64,000 nt of DNA, from NCBI RefSeq assembly GCF_004357985.1, contig NZ_SMTF01000008.1, forward strand, positions 62,001 to 126,000, given 5' to 3'. This document shows, in pieces, positions 17,606 to 23,773 of the stretch. This DNA is from Luteimonas aestuarii (GTDB lineage Bacteria; Pseudomonadota; Gammaproteobacteria; Xanthomonadales; Xanthomonadaceae). The translations under genes were made by a program, and so were the position numbers. A model generated the notes under the pieces. The model had not been told where the DNA came from and made no database searches. It was given only the letters and a program-made list of their open reading frames with translations. Position 1 is the stretch's first letter. Each line of letters starts with the position of its first letter.

Positions 17606-20566
17606 ATGGCATCGATCGAACGGACCGCATACCCGCAATTCAAGCGCAATCCTGTCGTCCGGGAACTGATCGCGGCCTACACGCCGACCGACGACGAACT
17701 GGCCTTCATCGCCGACAACGCTCGGCAACCGGGTCACCGATTGACCTTGGCGCTGCTGCTGAAATCCTTCCAGCGATTGGGCTATTTCCCCGCAATCGAT
17801 GAAGTGCCCGCCGCGGTCATCCGGCACCTGCGCAATGCGCTGCGGTACCGGATCCAGGTCAAGCCCGCCGAGATCGCGCCGAACAAGCGCTACCGCTACT
17901 TCCAGCGCATCCGGGCCTATCTGCAAGTCCGGGCCTATGCCGACGGCGGCCTCGACGTGGCGGCACGCGCCATCCACGAAGCCGCGGCCGTCATGGACAA
18001 CCCGGCCGACCTGATCAACGTGGCCATCGAACAACTCGTGCGCGACCGCATCGAGCTGCCTGCGTTTTCCGCCCTGGATCGCCTGGCCCGCCGAGTTCGC
18101 ACCCTGGTCAATGGCCGTTACTTCGCCCTCATCGACAAGCGGCTGACGGCGGACGAGAAGCAACGGCTGGACGATCTGCTGGTCGTCACCGACGCTCGCA
18201 TCAAGAGCCCGCTGCAGGCCATCAAGCGGCTGCCGAAACGATCTTCTCTGCAGCACTTCCAGGAACTGCTCGACCACATCGCGGCGTTGGACGAGTTGGT
18301 CGGCAGCGAACGGCACCTGGCGGACGTGCCGGAACTCAAGCGCAAGCACTTCGCCGCCGAAGCCCGGGTACTGGACGCTGCCGAGTTGCGCGATTTCGGC
18401 CCGGCCAAACGACACGCGCTGCTGCTGTGCCTGATCCATCGCGCCCGGGTGCAGACCCGCGACGACCTAGCTGAGATGTTCATCAAACGCATGGGCAATC
18501 TCCACAACCGCGGCAAGGAGGAACTGGAGCGGCTGCGTGCGCGCTACCGCGAGAAGACCGAGGCCATCGTCGCCACGATGTCGGATGTGATCCAGGTGCT
18601 CGACCGTCACCCGGGCGACACCGACGCAGGACGGGAGATTCGCCGCCTGGTCAGCACGCGCGGGGGCGTCCAGACCCTGCAGGCTGACTGCGATGCCATC
18701 GCCGCCCACAGCGGCGACAACCACCTGCCGCTGCTGTGGCCGTTCTACAAGAGCCACCGCGCCACCATCCTGCGCATGGTGCGCATGCTGGACCTGGAAT
18801 CCACCACCGAAGACCGTTCGTTGATCGACGCGATCGAGCTGATCCTGTCGCAGGAGCGTGCCCGCGGCGACTGGCTGGACGAACCGGTCGATCTGGCGTT
18901 CACGACCCAGCTCTGGCGAAAGACCATCACCCACCGCACCGAGCAGGGCGAGGAACGCATCCACCGCCGCCTGTTCGAGGTGTGCGTGTTCTCCTCACTG
19001 GCCAACGAACTGAAATCCGGCGACGTGGCCGTGCGCGGTTCGGAAACCTACGCCGATTACCGCGAGCAGTTGCTGCCCTGGGAGCAGTGCGAGCCGTTGC
19101 TGGACGACTACTGTCGCCAAGTGGGTTTACCGGCCTCCGCGGTGGGATTCGTCAATGCCTTGCAGTCCAAGCTGATGCAAGTCGCGGACCTGACGGATCA
19201 GGGTTACCTGGAGAACGGCCAGGTGATCATCGGCGACGACGGGTTTCCGGTGCTCAAGCGCCACAAGGCCAAGGACATGAGCAGCGGCGCTCGCGCCCTG
19301 GAGACCGCGATCCTCGACCGCCTGCGCGAGCGCAGTGTCATCGAGATCCTCTGTGACGTGGCGCACTGGACCCGCTGGCCGCGGCATTTCGGACCGCTGT
19401 CCGGGTCCGACACCAAGATCGACCAGCCCACCGAACGCTACGTGCTGACGGCGTTTACCTATGGTTGCAACCTCGGCCCGGCCCAGGCCGCACGGCATCT
19501 GCGAGGCGCTGCGTCGGCGCACATGCTGTCGTTCGTCAATCGCCGTCACGTGGATGCGAACAAGCTGGCAGCGGCCTGCCGCGACATCATCAACAGTTAC
19601 GCCGGCCTGCAGCTTCCCAAATTCTGGGGCGATGGCAAGCGCGCCGCGGCCGACGGCACCAAGTACGACCTGTACGACCAGAACCTGCTGGCGTCGTACC
19701 ACATCCGTTATGGCGGCTACGGCGGCATTGCCTATCACCATGTGTCCGACACCTACGTGGCGCTCTTCAGTCACTTCATCCCGTGCGGCGTCTGGGAAGC
19801 GGTGTACATCATCGACGGGCTGCTGAAGAACACCTCCGACATCCAACCCGACACCGTCCATGCCGATACCCAGGGTCAGTCGCTGCCGGTATTCGGGCTG
19901 TCGCACTTGCTGGGCATCCAGCTGATGCCGCGCATCCGCAACTGGCGCGACTACCGGTTCTTCCGTCCGGACGAGGACAGCCGCTACGAGCACATCGATG
20001 CGCTGTTCCGGGAAGATGTGGACTGGGACCTGATCGAGACCCACTGGAAGGATCTGATGCAGGTCGTGCTATCGATCAAGTCCGGCAAGATCGCGGCCTC
20101 GACGCTGCTGCGCAAGCTGGGCAACTACAGCCGCAAGAACCGCCTGTACCAGGCCTTCCGGGCACTCGGTGCTGCGGTGCGCACGTTGTTCCTGCTGCAA
20201 TACATTTCCGATCGCGAGCTGCGCGAACAGATCACGGCCTCCACCAACAAGGTCGAAGCCTATAATGGGTTTTCGAAGTATTTCTTCTTCGGCGGAGAGG
20301 GTGTGATCGCCGATAACGACCCGCTCGAACAGGAGAAGGCGGTCAAGTACAACGACCTGGTCGCCAACGCCGTCATCTTTCATAACGTGGTCGAACAGAC
20401 CCGCATCATCAAGACGCTGATGCGAGCGGGTTGGAAGATCACCCCGGAGGACGTGGCGGCGCTCAGTCCCTACGTGACCAGCCACGTGAAGCGGTTCGGC
20501 GATTACCTGATCGACGTGGACGCGCTTCCGGAACCGTACGAAATCGAGCTGGCCCTGGCGGCGTAG
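17606..20566 (+). CDS. tnpA: Tn3-family transposase
   Basis: 986-residue full-length transposase of the Tn3 family (DDE type) that nicks at the 39-bp inverted repeats and drives replicative transposition. The catalytic triad is visible as D683 (AADGTKYDL), D754 (HADTQGQS) and E884 (NKVEAYNGF), close to the spacing in Tn3 itself. The ATG at 17606 follows GAGGA and is preferred over an upstream ATG that would run into tnpS. The frame is intact. It converges on the GDCCVxC gene with only a few bases between. Confidence 0.96.
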   Translation: MASIERTAYPQFKRNPVVRELIAAYTPTDDELAFIADNARQPGHRLTLALLLKSFQRLGYFPAIDEVPAAVIRHLRNALRYRIQVKPAEIAPNKRYRYFQRIRAYLQVRAYADGGLDVAARAIHEAAAVMDNPADLINVAIEQLVRDRIELPAFSALDRLARRVRTLVNGRYFALIDKRLTADEKQRLDDLLVVTDARIKSPLQAIKRLPKRSSLQHFQELLDHIAALDELVGSERHLADVPELKRKHFAAEARVLDAAELRDFGPAKRHALLLCLIHRARVQTRDDLAEMFIKRMGNLHNRGKEELERLRARYREKTEAIVATMSDVIQVLDRHPGDTDAGREIRRLVSTRGGVQTLQADCDAIAAHSGDNHLPLLWPFYKSHRATILRMVRMLDLESTTEDRSLIDAIELILSQERARGDWLDEPVDLAFTTQLWRKTITHRTEQGEERIHRRLFEVCVFSSLANELKSGDVAVRGSETYADYREQLLPWEQCEPLLDDYCRQVGLPASAVGFVNALQSKLMQVADLTDQGYLENGQVIIGDDGFPVLKRHKAKDMSSGARALETAILDRLRERSVIEILCDVAHWTRWPRHFGPLSGSDTKIDQPTERYVLTAFTYGCNLGPAQAARHLRGAASAHMLSFVNRRHVDANKLAAACRDIINSYAGLQLPKFWGDGKRAAADGTKYDLYDQNLLASYHIRYGGYGGIAYHHVSDTYVALFSHFIPCGVWEAVYIIDGLLKNTSDIQPDTVHADTQGQSLPVFGLSHLLGIQLMPRIRNWRDYRFFRPDEDSRYEHIDALFREDVDWDLIETHWKDLMQVVLSIKSGKIAASTLLRKLGNYSRKNRLYQAFRALGAAVRTLFLLQYISDRELREQITASTNKVEAYNGFSKYFFFGGEGVIADNDPLEQEKAVKYNDLVANAVIFHNVVEQTRIIKTLMRAGWKITPEDVAALSPYVTSHVKRFGDYLIDVDALPEPYEIELALAA

Positions 20567-20572
20567 CGTGGG

Positions 20573-20794
20573 TCAACCGGTACTGCCACAGCAGGGACTA
20601 TGTTGCTGGATGGGCGGGCACGGTACCGTGCCGTAGGAACAGAACACGCAGCAATCGCCTGTTTTCGGGCGCAGGAGCGTGTGGCAGGCCGAGCACTCGT
20701 AAAAGAATTGGCACGCCGTAGTGGGCATGGTTTCGGTCGCCTGGTGCCCGCATGTCGGGCACGTGAGCGTGCTTTGCAACTGCACCTCAGCCAC
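20573..20794 (-). CDS. GDCCVxC-domain small Cys-rich protein
   Basis: 73-residue protein found with mercury genes. It has a zinc-ribbon-like CPTCGH, a second pair in YECSACHTLLRP, and the diagnostic GDCCVFCSYG. In some relatives a cysteine of this motif is selenocysteine; here all are cysteine. The GTG at 20794 gives the usual family N-terminus (AEVQLQSTLTCPTCGH) and overlaps the end of merP by 8 bp. Function is unknown, presumably mercury or thiol related. Confidence 0.8.
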   Translation of the reverse strand: MAEVQLQSTLTCPTCGHQATETMPTTACQFFYECSACHTLLRPKTGDCCVFCSYGTVPCPPIQQHSPCCGSTG

Positions 20795-21080
20795 CGTTCG
20801 CTTTCGCCTTTGCAGTGGCTGGAAAACCGGCGTCGGTGATGGCCTTCGCGATGGCGGCCGCGTTGGTGCGCTCGGCATCGAATGCCACCGTCACGGTGGC
20901 GGCTCGGGTGTCAATACGCTTCGCCGTCACGCCCGGCACTGTATCCAACGCCTTTTCGATCGTGATGCTGCACGCCGGGCAGGTCATGTTCTCCACCTGC
21001 AGGACGACCTGCTTAGGGGTAGCCGCCCAAGCCAAGCCCATCCATGCCGTGAATACCAAACTGAGAAGAATCTTGCGCAT
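20787..21080 (-). CDS. merP: periplasmic mercury-binding protein MerP
   Basis: 97 residues: signal peptide (LLSLVFTAWMGLAWA) followed by a heavy-metal-associated domain with the NMTCPACSITIEKAL motif that binds Hg(II) through two cysteines. It passes Hg(II) to MerT. It follows merT by about 10 bp and overlaps the GDCCVxC gene, forming merT-merP-GDCCVxC. Confidence 0.95.
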   Translation of the reverse strand: MRKILLSLVFTAWMGLAWAATPKQVVLQVENMTCPACSITIEKALDTVPGVTAKRIDTRAATVTVAFDAERTNAAAIAKAITDAGFPATAKAKANGG

Positions 21081-21089
21081 GTGGGACTC

Positions 21090-21446
21090 CTACAGGAACC
21101 AACCGATGTAGTAGGGAAAGAGCAGCAGCAGAGCGATCAGGCCGGTAGCGATCCATAGCCAGCGCCGGCGGCGTCGCAATCGCGAGGGATCGACGCAGGC
21201 GCCGTCGATGCGACAGCGCGAGGCCGGGCCATAGAGCATCCAGAACGCCCAGCCCAGGCACACCAACGTGGCCGCGCTGAACCACGGACGCCACGCGTCC
21301 AGGGCAGTGAGATTGGCGATCCAGGCACCGCTGATACCCAACAGGACCAGCACCAGGGGCACGACGCAACACACGGACGCGCCAATGGCCGCGACGGCGG
21401 CGCCCAAGAGGGCGGGCAGGGAGGACTGTGGGGGAGGTTGGACCAT
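21090..21446 (-). CDS. merT: mercuric transport protein MerT
   Basis: 118-residue inner-membrane protein with three hydrophobic helices. The vicinal cysteine pair in TM1 (ASVCCVVPLVLV) and the cytoplasmic-loop cysteines (SRCRIDGACVDP) that relay Hg(II) to the cytoplasm are present. The ATG at 21446 lies just after the mer promoter. It is the first gene of the module controlled by the divergent merR. No mercuric reductase follows, so the imported ion has no detoxifying enzyme within this element. Confidence 0.95.
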   Translation of the reverse strand: MVQPPPQSSLPALLGAAVAAIGASVCCVVPLVLVLLGISGAWIANLTALDAWRPWFSAATLVCLGWAFWMLYGPASRCRIDGACVDPSRLRRRRRWLWIATGLIALLLLFPYYIGWFL

Positions 21447-21452
21447 ACCCGC

Positions 21453-21484
21453 ATGATAATCTCCGTACCTAAGTACGGAGTCAA
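21453..21484 (-). promoter_or_regulatory. mer operator/promoter
   Basis: The classic mer dyad CTCCGTAC-CTAA-GTACGGAG (21461-21480) lies between -35 TTGACT (21479-21484) and -10 TATCAT (21453-21458), spacer about 20 bp. MerR bound here represses merTP without Hg(II) and underwinds the spacer when it binds the metal. Confidence 0.92.
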
Positions 21485-21488
21485 GCTG

Positions 21489-21911
21489 ATGGCCACCCAC
21501 GTAATGACAATCAGCCGGCTGGCCGCGGCCGCTGGTGTGCATGTCGAAACGGTCCGTTACTACCAGCGGCGAGGCCTGCTGCCGGAGCCTGAGCGCCCAA
21601 TGGGCAGCGTCCGCCGGTACGGGCCCAACGAAGTCGGCCGACTTCAGTTCATTCGCAGAGCACAGGCGATGGGATTCAGTCTCGACGAGATAGCGGGGCT
21701 GTTGGAGGTCAAAGGCCAACGCGCTTGCGAGCAGACTCGGCGGCTGACCGAACAGAAATTGGCCGAGGTACGGCGGCGTCTGGATGAGCTACGACAATTG
21801 GAAGTCGACCTTGAGCATTTGGTGGAGGAGTGTCGCCACGTGGTGACAGGCGCACCGTGCCCGACGCTCGATCTTCTGGCGCAACCGGCCGAGAAGAAAA
21901 ATATCGGCTAA
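21489..21911 (+). CDS. merR: mercury-responsive regulator MerR
   Basis: 140 residues. Helix-turn-helix (VETVRYYQRRGLLPEP) then the dimer helix. Three cysteines, C80, C115 and C124, have spacings of 35 and 9, exactly those of the Hg-binding triad in Tn501 MerR. The ATG at 21489 was chosen over an upstream in-frame ATG that lies within the operator; ATG 21504 is an alternative. It is divergent from merT and sits next to the right transposon end. Confidence 0.93.
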   Translation: MATHVMTISRLAAAAGVHVETVRYYQRRGLLPEPERPMGSVRRYGPNEVGRLQFIRRAQAMGFSLDEIAGLLEVKGQRACEQTRRLTEQKLAEVRRRLDELRQLEVDLEHLVEECRHVVTGAPCPTLDLLAQPAEKKNIG

Positions 21912-21938
21912 GTCATTACGACGAAAGAATTATTTGAG

Positions 21939-21977
21939 TTCTGTGGGGCATTTTTACGCGTATCTCGGCTGAACCCC
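21939..21977 (-). repeat. right terminal inverted repeat (IRR)
   Basis: 39 bp whose outer end reads GAACCCC. Its reverse complement matches the left repeat at 37 of 39 positions. It starts 27 bp after the merR stop codon. Confidence 0.95.
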
Positions 21978-21982
21978 CTGTC
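21978..21982. repeat. transposon target-site duplication, right copy (CTGTC)
   Basis: Direct repeat of 4658-4662. Removing the transposon and one copy rejoins a continuous chromosomal sequence, GCATACTGTCCATACTGCC, that leads straight into dif. Confidence 0.93.
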
Positions 21983-21998
21983 CATACTGCCGCATCAA

Positions 21999-22026
21999 AT
22001 TTAACATAAGATGCATTATGCGAAAT
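21999..22026 (-). other. dif: dif chromosome dimer resolution site (XerC/XerD)
   Basis: 28-bp site. On the minus strand it has the XerC arm ATTTCGCATAA (22016-22026), central TGCATC (22010-22015) and the XerD arm TTATGTTAAAT (21999-22009). The XerD arm equals that of E. coli dif from memory, and the whole resembles the Xanthomonas dif, the known entry site for dif-integrating filamentous phages. Since dif sits at the terminus, the window spans the replichore junction. The central region and XerC arm recur at 23217-23233. Confidence 0.88.
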
Positions 22027-22783
22027 ACAGGGTGCCAGAGTCCGGCACCGCAACCGCCACGCCCGGAAGAGATTTCCGGTTCCGGCATGGCGATTCCGTG
22101 AGGCCCGCCTCTCCTGCTTCCTGACCCTCGAAGGCTGCGCCGATCTGCTGCGCGTGAGCGTTCGCACGATCCAGAATTGGGAGTCCGGCACGAGCCGGAT
22201 TCCCTATGCCGCCTACAAGCTGATGCGCGTCATGCGTGGCGGCAAGTTCCTCGGCGACGGCTGGCAAAACTTCTTCGTTCGCCGCGATGTGCTGATCACG
22301 CCCCAGGGCCACGAGTTCCGCGCCAGTGACCTGGCGTGGTGGTCGCTGCTGGTGCGCCAGGCACGTGAGTACGGCAATGCCCGCCGCCAGTTGCGTGAGC
22401 TGCAATCTGCCGAGGCGTCGGCGCGTGCACACGTGAGCGAGAGCGAACGTGACCACGCGCTGGCGGCCCCGGCCAACGCATCGCCCGCCCCTGCGTCGGG
22501 CACGTCGCACGCCTCGCCTGCCGCACCTGTTGACCGCCATGCCGGCCCGCTGGTACGGTCGATAGCGCGAAAAGCAGTCACCGGGAAGCAATTTCCCGAA
22601 ACCCCCTCTACTAACAGGGGGTGCAGTGAAACTGAACAAGAAGGCTCCAAGCGGGCCAAACCCCTGAAAACATGCCGAATTGCGACCATGGCGAAGCCGG
22701 TGGTCGCTGTTCGGCGTGCCCGTCCCGGTGTGGCTCGCAAGTCGCCTGCCCCGCACAAGCCCGCGCAGGCGGTGCAGTCATGA
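22010..22783 (+). CDS. xafT: XafT/VC1465-family Xer activation factor, start codon separated by integration
   Basis: The open frame runs from dif to 22783. Its first part, FREARLSCFLTLEGCADLL then RVSVRTIQNWESGTSRIPYA and DLAWWSLLVRQAREYGN, is the helix-turn-helix family seen in Xer-exploiting phages; VC1465 (XafT) activates XerD at dif independently of FtsK. In the integrated copy no ATG, GTG or TTG exists in frame between dif and an internal GTG at 22154, which lies inside the helix-turn-helix. The missing start is at the far end: GTG 23202 with a GAGGGGG ribosome site reads into the right 18-bp repeat in the same frame. In a circle the protein is 262 residues. The Ala/Pro-rich C-terminus contains hairpins, so its end is less certain. 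Confidence 0.72.
   Translation, partial: DALCEIQGARVRHRNRHARKRFPVPAWRFREARLSCFLTLEGCADLLRVSVRTIQNWESGTSRIPYAAYKLMRVMRGGKFLGDGWQNFFVRRDVLITPQGHEFRASDLAWWSLLVRQAREYGNARRQLRELQSAEASARAHVSESERDHALAAPANASPAPASGTSHASPAAPVDRHAGPLVRSIARKAVTGKQFPETPSTNRGCSETEQEGSKRAKPLKTCRIATMAKPVVAVRRARPGVARKSPAPHKPAQAVQS
22582..22622. repeat. two adjacent hairpins inside the dif element
   Basis: CGGGAA-(5)-TTCCCG at 22582-22598 is followed by ACCCCCT-(8)-AGGGGGT at 22601-22622. They lie in the 3' part of the xafT frame. Such paired hairpins could be a single-strand origin or packaging signal of a filamentous element; this is inference from structure. Confidence 0.5.
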
Positions 22784-23205
22784 GTCGTCAGCGCGGCATC
22801 AGGCCGCAATCGAAGGACGTTCCCTCCCTGCTCAACCTGCGCGACACGCTCCGCAGCATGATCGACCGTGTCGATCGCTGGCGACAGCCCGAGCGCAACG
22901 CAGGCATGAAATTGGCTTACGGGCTTGTCCGCGATCAGCTCGCCCAAGAGCTTCGCTCCGTTGACGAAATGATCGCTTACGCGCAGCGCGACCGAGAGGG
23001 GTGCAGGGGCGGAGCCCCTGCGATCAAGGGGCAAGGATGCCCCGCTCCTGTTCCAGCGGTCGGACCCGCGCCCGGCGTCTCTGAAAACCGTGCGAACGGC
23101 CTCCCTGCCGACCCGCTTTTACTCCGCCAGCCGATGCAGGAATTGCCTGTCGCTGGCCCTTCCCGACCGCTTGACATAATCTCAACCGAGGGGGCGAATC
23201 CGTGA
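22780..23205 (+). CDS. unknown small protein of the dif element
   Basis: 141-residue protein not recognised. The first 75 residues are helical and charged (LLNLRDTLRSMIDRVDRW, LVRDQLAQELRSVDEMIAYAQ); the rest is Pro/Gly-rich with no domain seen. The ATG at 22780 overlaps the xafT stop (ATGA). Its own TGA (23203-23205) overlaps the GTG at 23202 that starts xafT in the circular form (GTGA). The same frame opens upstream at an ATG at 22672 with a Cys-rich leader (CDHGEAGGRCSACPSRC), a possible longer form. Context suggests an accessory or replication-associated role of this element. Confidence 0.5.
   Translation: MSRQRGIRPQSKDVPSLLNLRDTLRSMIDRVDRWRQPERNAGMKLAYGLVRDQLAQELRSVDEMIAYAQRDREGCRGGAPAIKGQGCPAPVPAVGPAPGVSENRANGLPADPLLLRQPMQELPVAGPSRPLDIISTEGANP
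23003..23043. repeat. two adjacent GC-rich hairpins in the dif element
   Basis: GCAGGGGC-(GGA)-GCCCCTGC at 23003-23021 has a perfect 8-bp stem, and GGGGCA-(AGGA)-TGCCCC at 23028-23043 a perfect 6-bp stem. They lie within the second gene, where protein coding alone would not select for them. Possible origin, packaging or transcription-attenuation structures. Confidence 0.5.
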
Positions 23206-23216
23206 CGCGAACCACC
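23202..23216 (+). other. detached start of xafT (GTG plus four codons)
   Basis: GTG ACG CGA ACC ACC, preceded by GAGGGGG with 7-8 nt spacing, leads in frame into the right 18-bp repeat. In the present integrated state it terminates at TAG 23235-23237, giving only an 11-residue peptide. Joined to the left repeat, it opens the full xafT frame. Confidence 0.65.
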
Positions 23217-23234
23217 GATGCATTATGCGAAATA
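23217..23234. repeat. right attachment repeat (partial dif)
   Basis: 18 bp identical to 22010-22027: central hexamer GATGCA plus the XerC arm TTATGCGAAAT and one further base. On its XerD side the sequence is CGAACCACC, with no match to an XerD arm. This marks the chromosomal boundary of the mini-element. Confidence 0.85.
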
Positions 23235-23271
23235 TAGTACGGTCAGCTATTGGTGTTTCGCCACTCCGGAC

Positions 23272-23694
23272 TCACTGGGTGGATGCCCGGCACCTTGTGC
23301 TGGATTGCGTCCAGCCATCGGGCAGCCGCTGGGAGATCCTTCCACCGATGCAGGCGGTATCGTCCCCGCGCCGCCGTGCTTCGATCGGCCCTGGGATCGC
23401 CGGCAGATACGCGGCTCGGGGCGCGGACGTCGGGTCCGGGCTTGTCGCCAGGCGTACGGGATGTGGTTCGATCAATGCCGCCAATTCGCGTCGCCATTCG
23501 GCTGTGGAGCGCTCGATCCCGGCCATGACCGCACGATACGCGACGATGCCGATGGCAATCTGCAGCAGTCCGAACAGGCAAAGCGCAGTGAACACTGCCC
23601 ACACGATCCGCCAGAATGGAGTTCCCGCATCGTGCGCTTTCAGCTGGCCGCGCCGATTGCGAAAACGCAGGCTGTCCAGTTCGTCAACCTGCAT
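23272..23694 (-). CDS. hypothetical single-pass membrane protein
   Basis: 140 residues. A polar N-terminus is followed by one strong membrane segment (IVWAVFTALCLFGLLQIAIGIVAY interrupted by no charge), then a basic, Pro/Arg-rich tail. I do not recognise a family. The ATG at 23694 follows GGAGGATC, a good ribosome binding site. It lies 79 bp downstream of rarA on the same strand and could be co-transcribed with it. Its 3' end is 37 bp from the dif-element repeat, so the C-terminus may have been altered by past insertions there. Confidence 0.55.
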   Translation of the reverse strand: MQVDELDSLRFRNRRGQLKAHDAGTPFWRIVWAVFTALCLFGLLQIAIGIVAYRAVMAGIERSTAEWRRELAALIEPHPVRLATSPDPTSAPRAAYLPAIPGPIEARRRGDDTACIGGRISQRLPDGWTQSSTRCRASTQ

Positions 23695-23773
23695 GGGTGA
23701 TCCTCCGGGCAACAGGTCCTGACTCGGGCAGCGCCGGATGCCATGGGTGTGAGACCGACTGGGAAGCCATGTG

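Larger units (their letters stand above)
4663..21977. mobile_element. complete Tn3-family (Tn4651-type) metal-resistance transposon, about 17.3 kb
   Basis: Bounded by 39-bp inverted repeats with two mismatches and flanked by the direct repeat CTGTC. It encodes a Tn3-family transposase (tnpA), a tyrosine recombinase (tnpS) and a KfrA-like coiled-coil protein (tnpT), the cointegrate-resolution set of the Tn4651 subgroup. Cargo 1, between tnpT and tnpS, is a leftward efflux block (P1B-4 ATPase, CDF, czcABC, czcI-like, CDF) with a divergent MerR-family regulator. Cargo 2, between tnpA and the right end, is merR with merT, merP and a GDCCVxC gene. All transposition genes are intact, so the element looks active or recently inserted. 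Its right end lies 16 bp from the 5-bp duplication to dif. Confidence 0.95.
22010..23216 (+). mobile_element. small Xer-exploiting element (TLC-phi-like IMEX or remnant) integrated at dif
   Basis: 1207-bp unit flanked by identical 18-bp copies of GATGCATTATGCGAAATA (22010-22027 and 23217-23234). The left copy completes dif; the right copy has the central region and XerC arm but no XerD arm, like the attP of TLC-phi, a Vibrio cholerae satellite phage. It encodes an XafT/VC1465-family protein and a small helical protein. No replication, coat or integrase gene is present, so it is either a minimal satellite dependent on helpers or a remnant of a larger filamentous element. Several hairpins lie inside it. 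Confidence 0.75.

Noticed and set aside
22154-22783. xafT as a normal gene starting at GTG 22154
   Set aside because: This start lies inside the helix-turn-helix and drops the conserved preceding segment; the detached GTG at 23202 is a better start.
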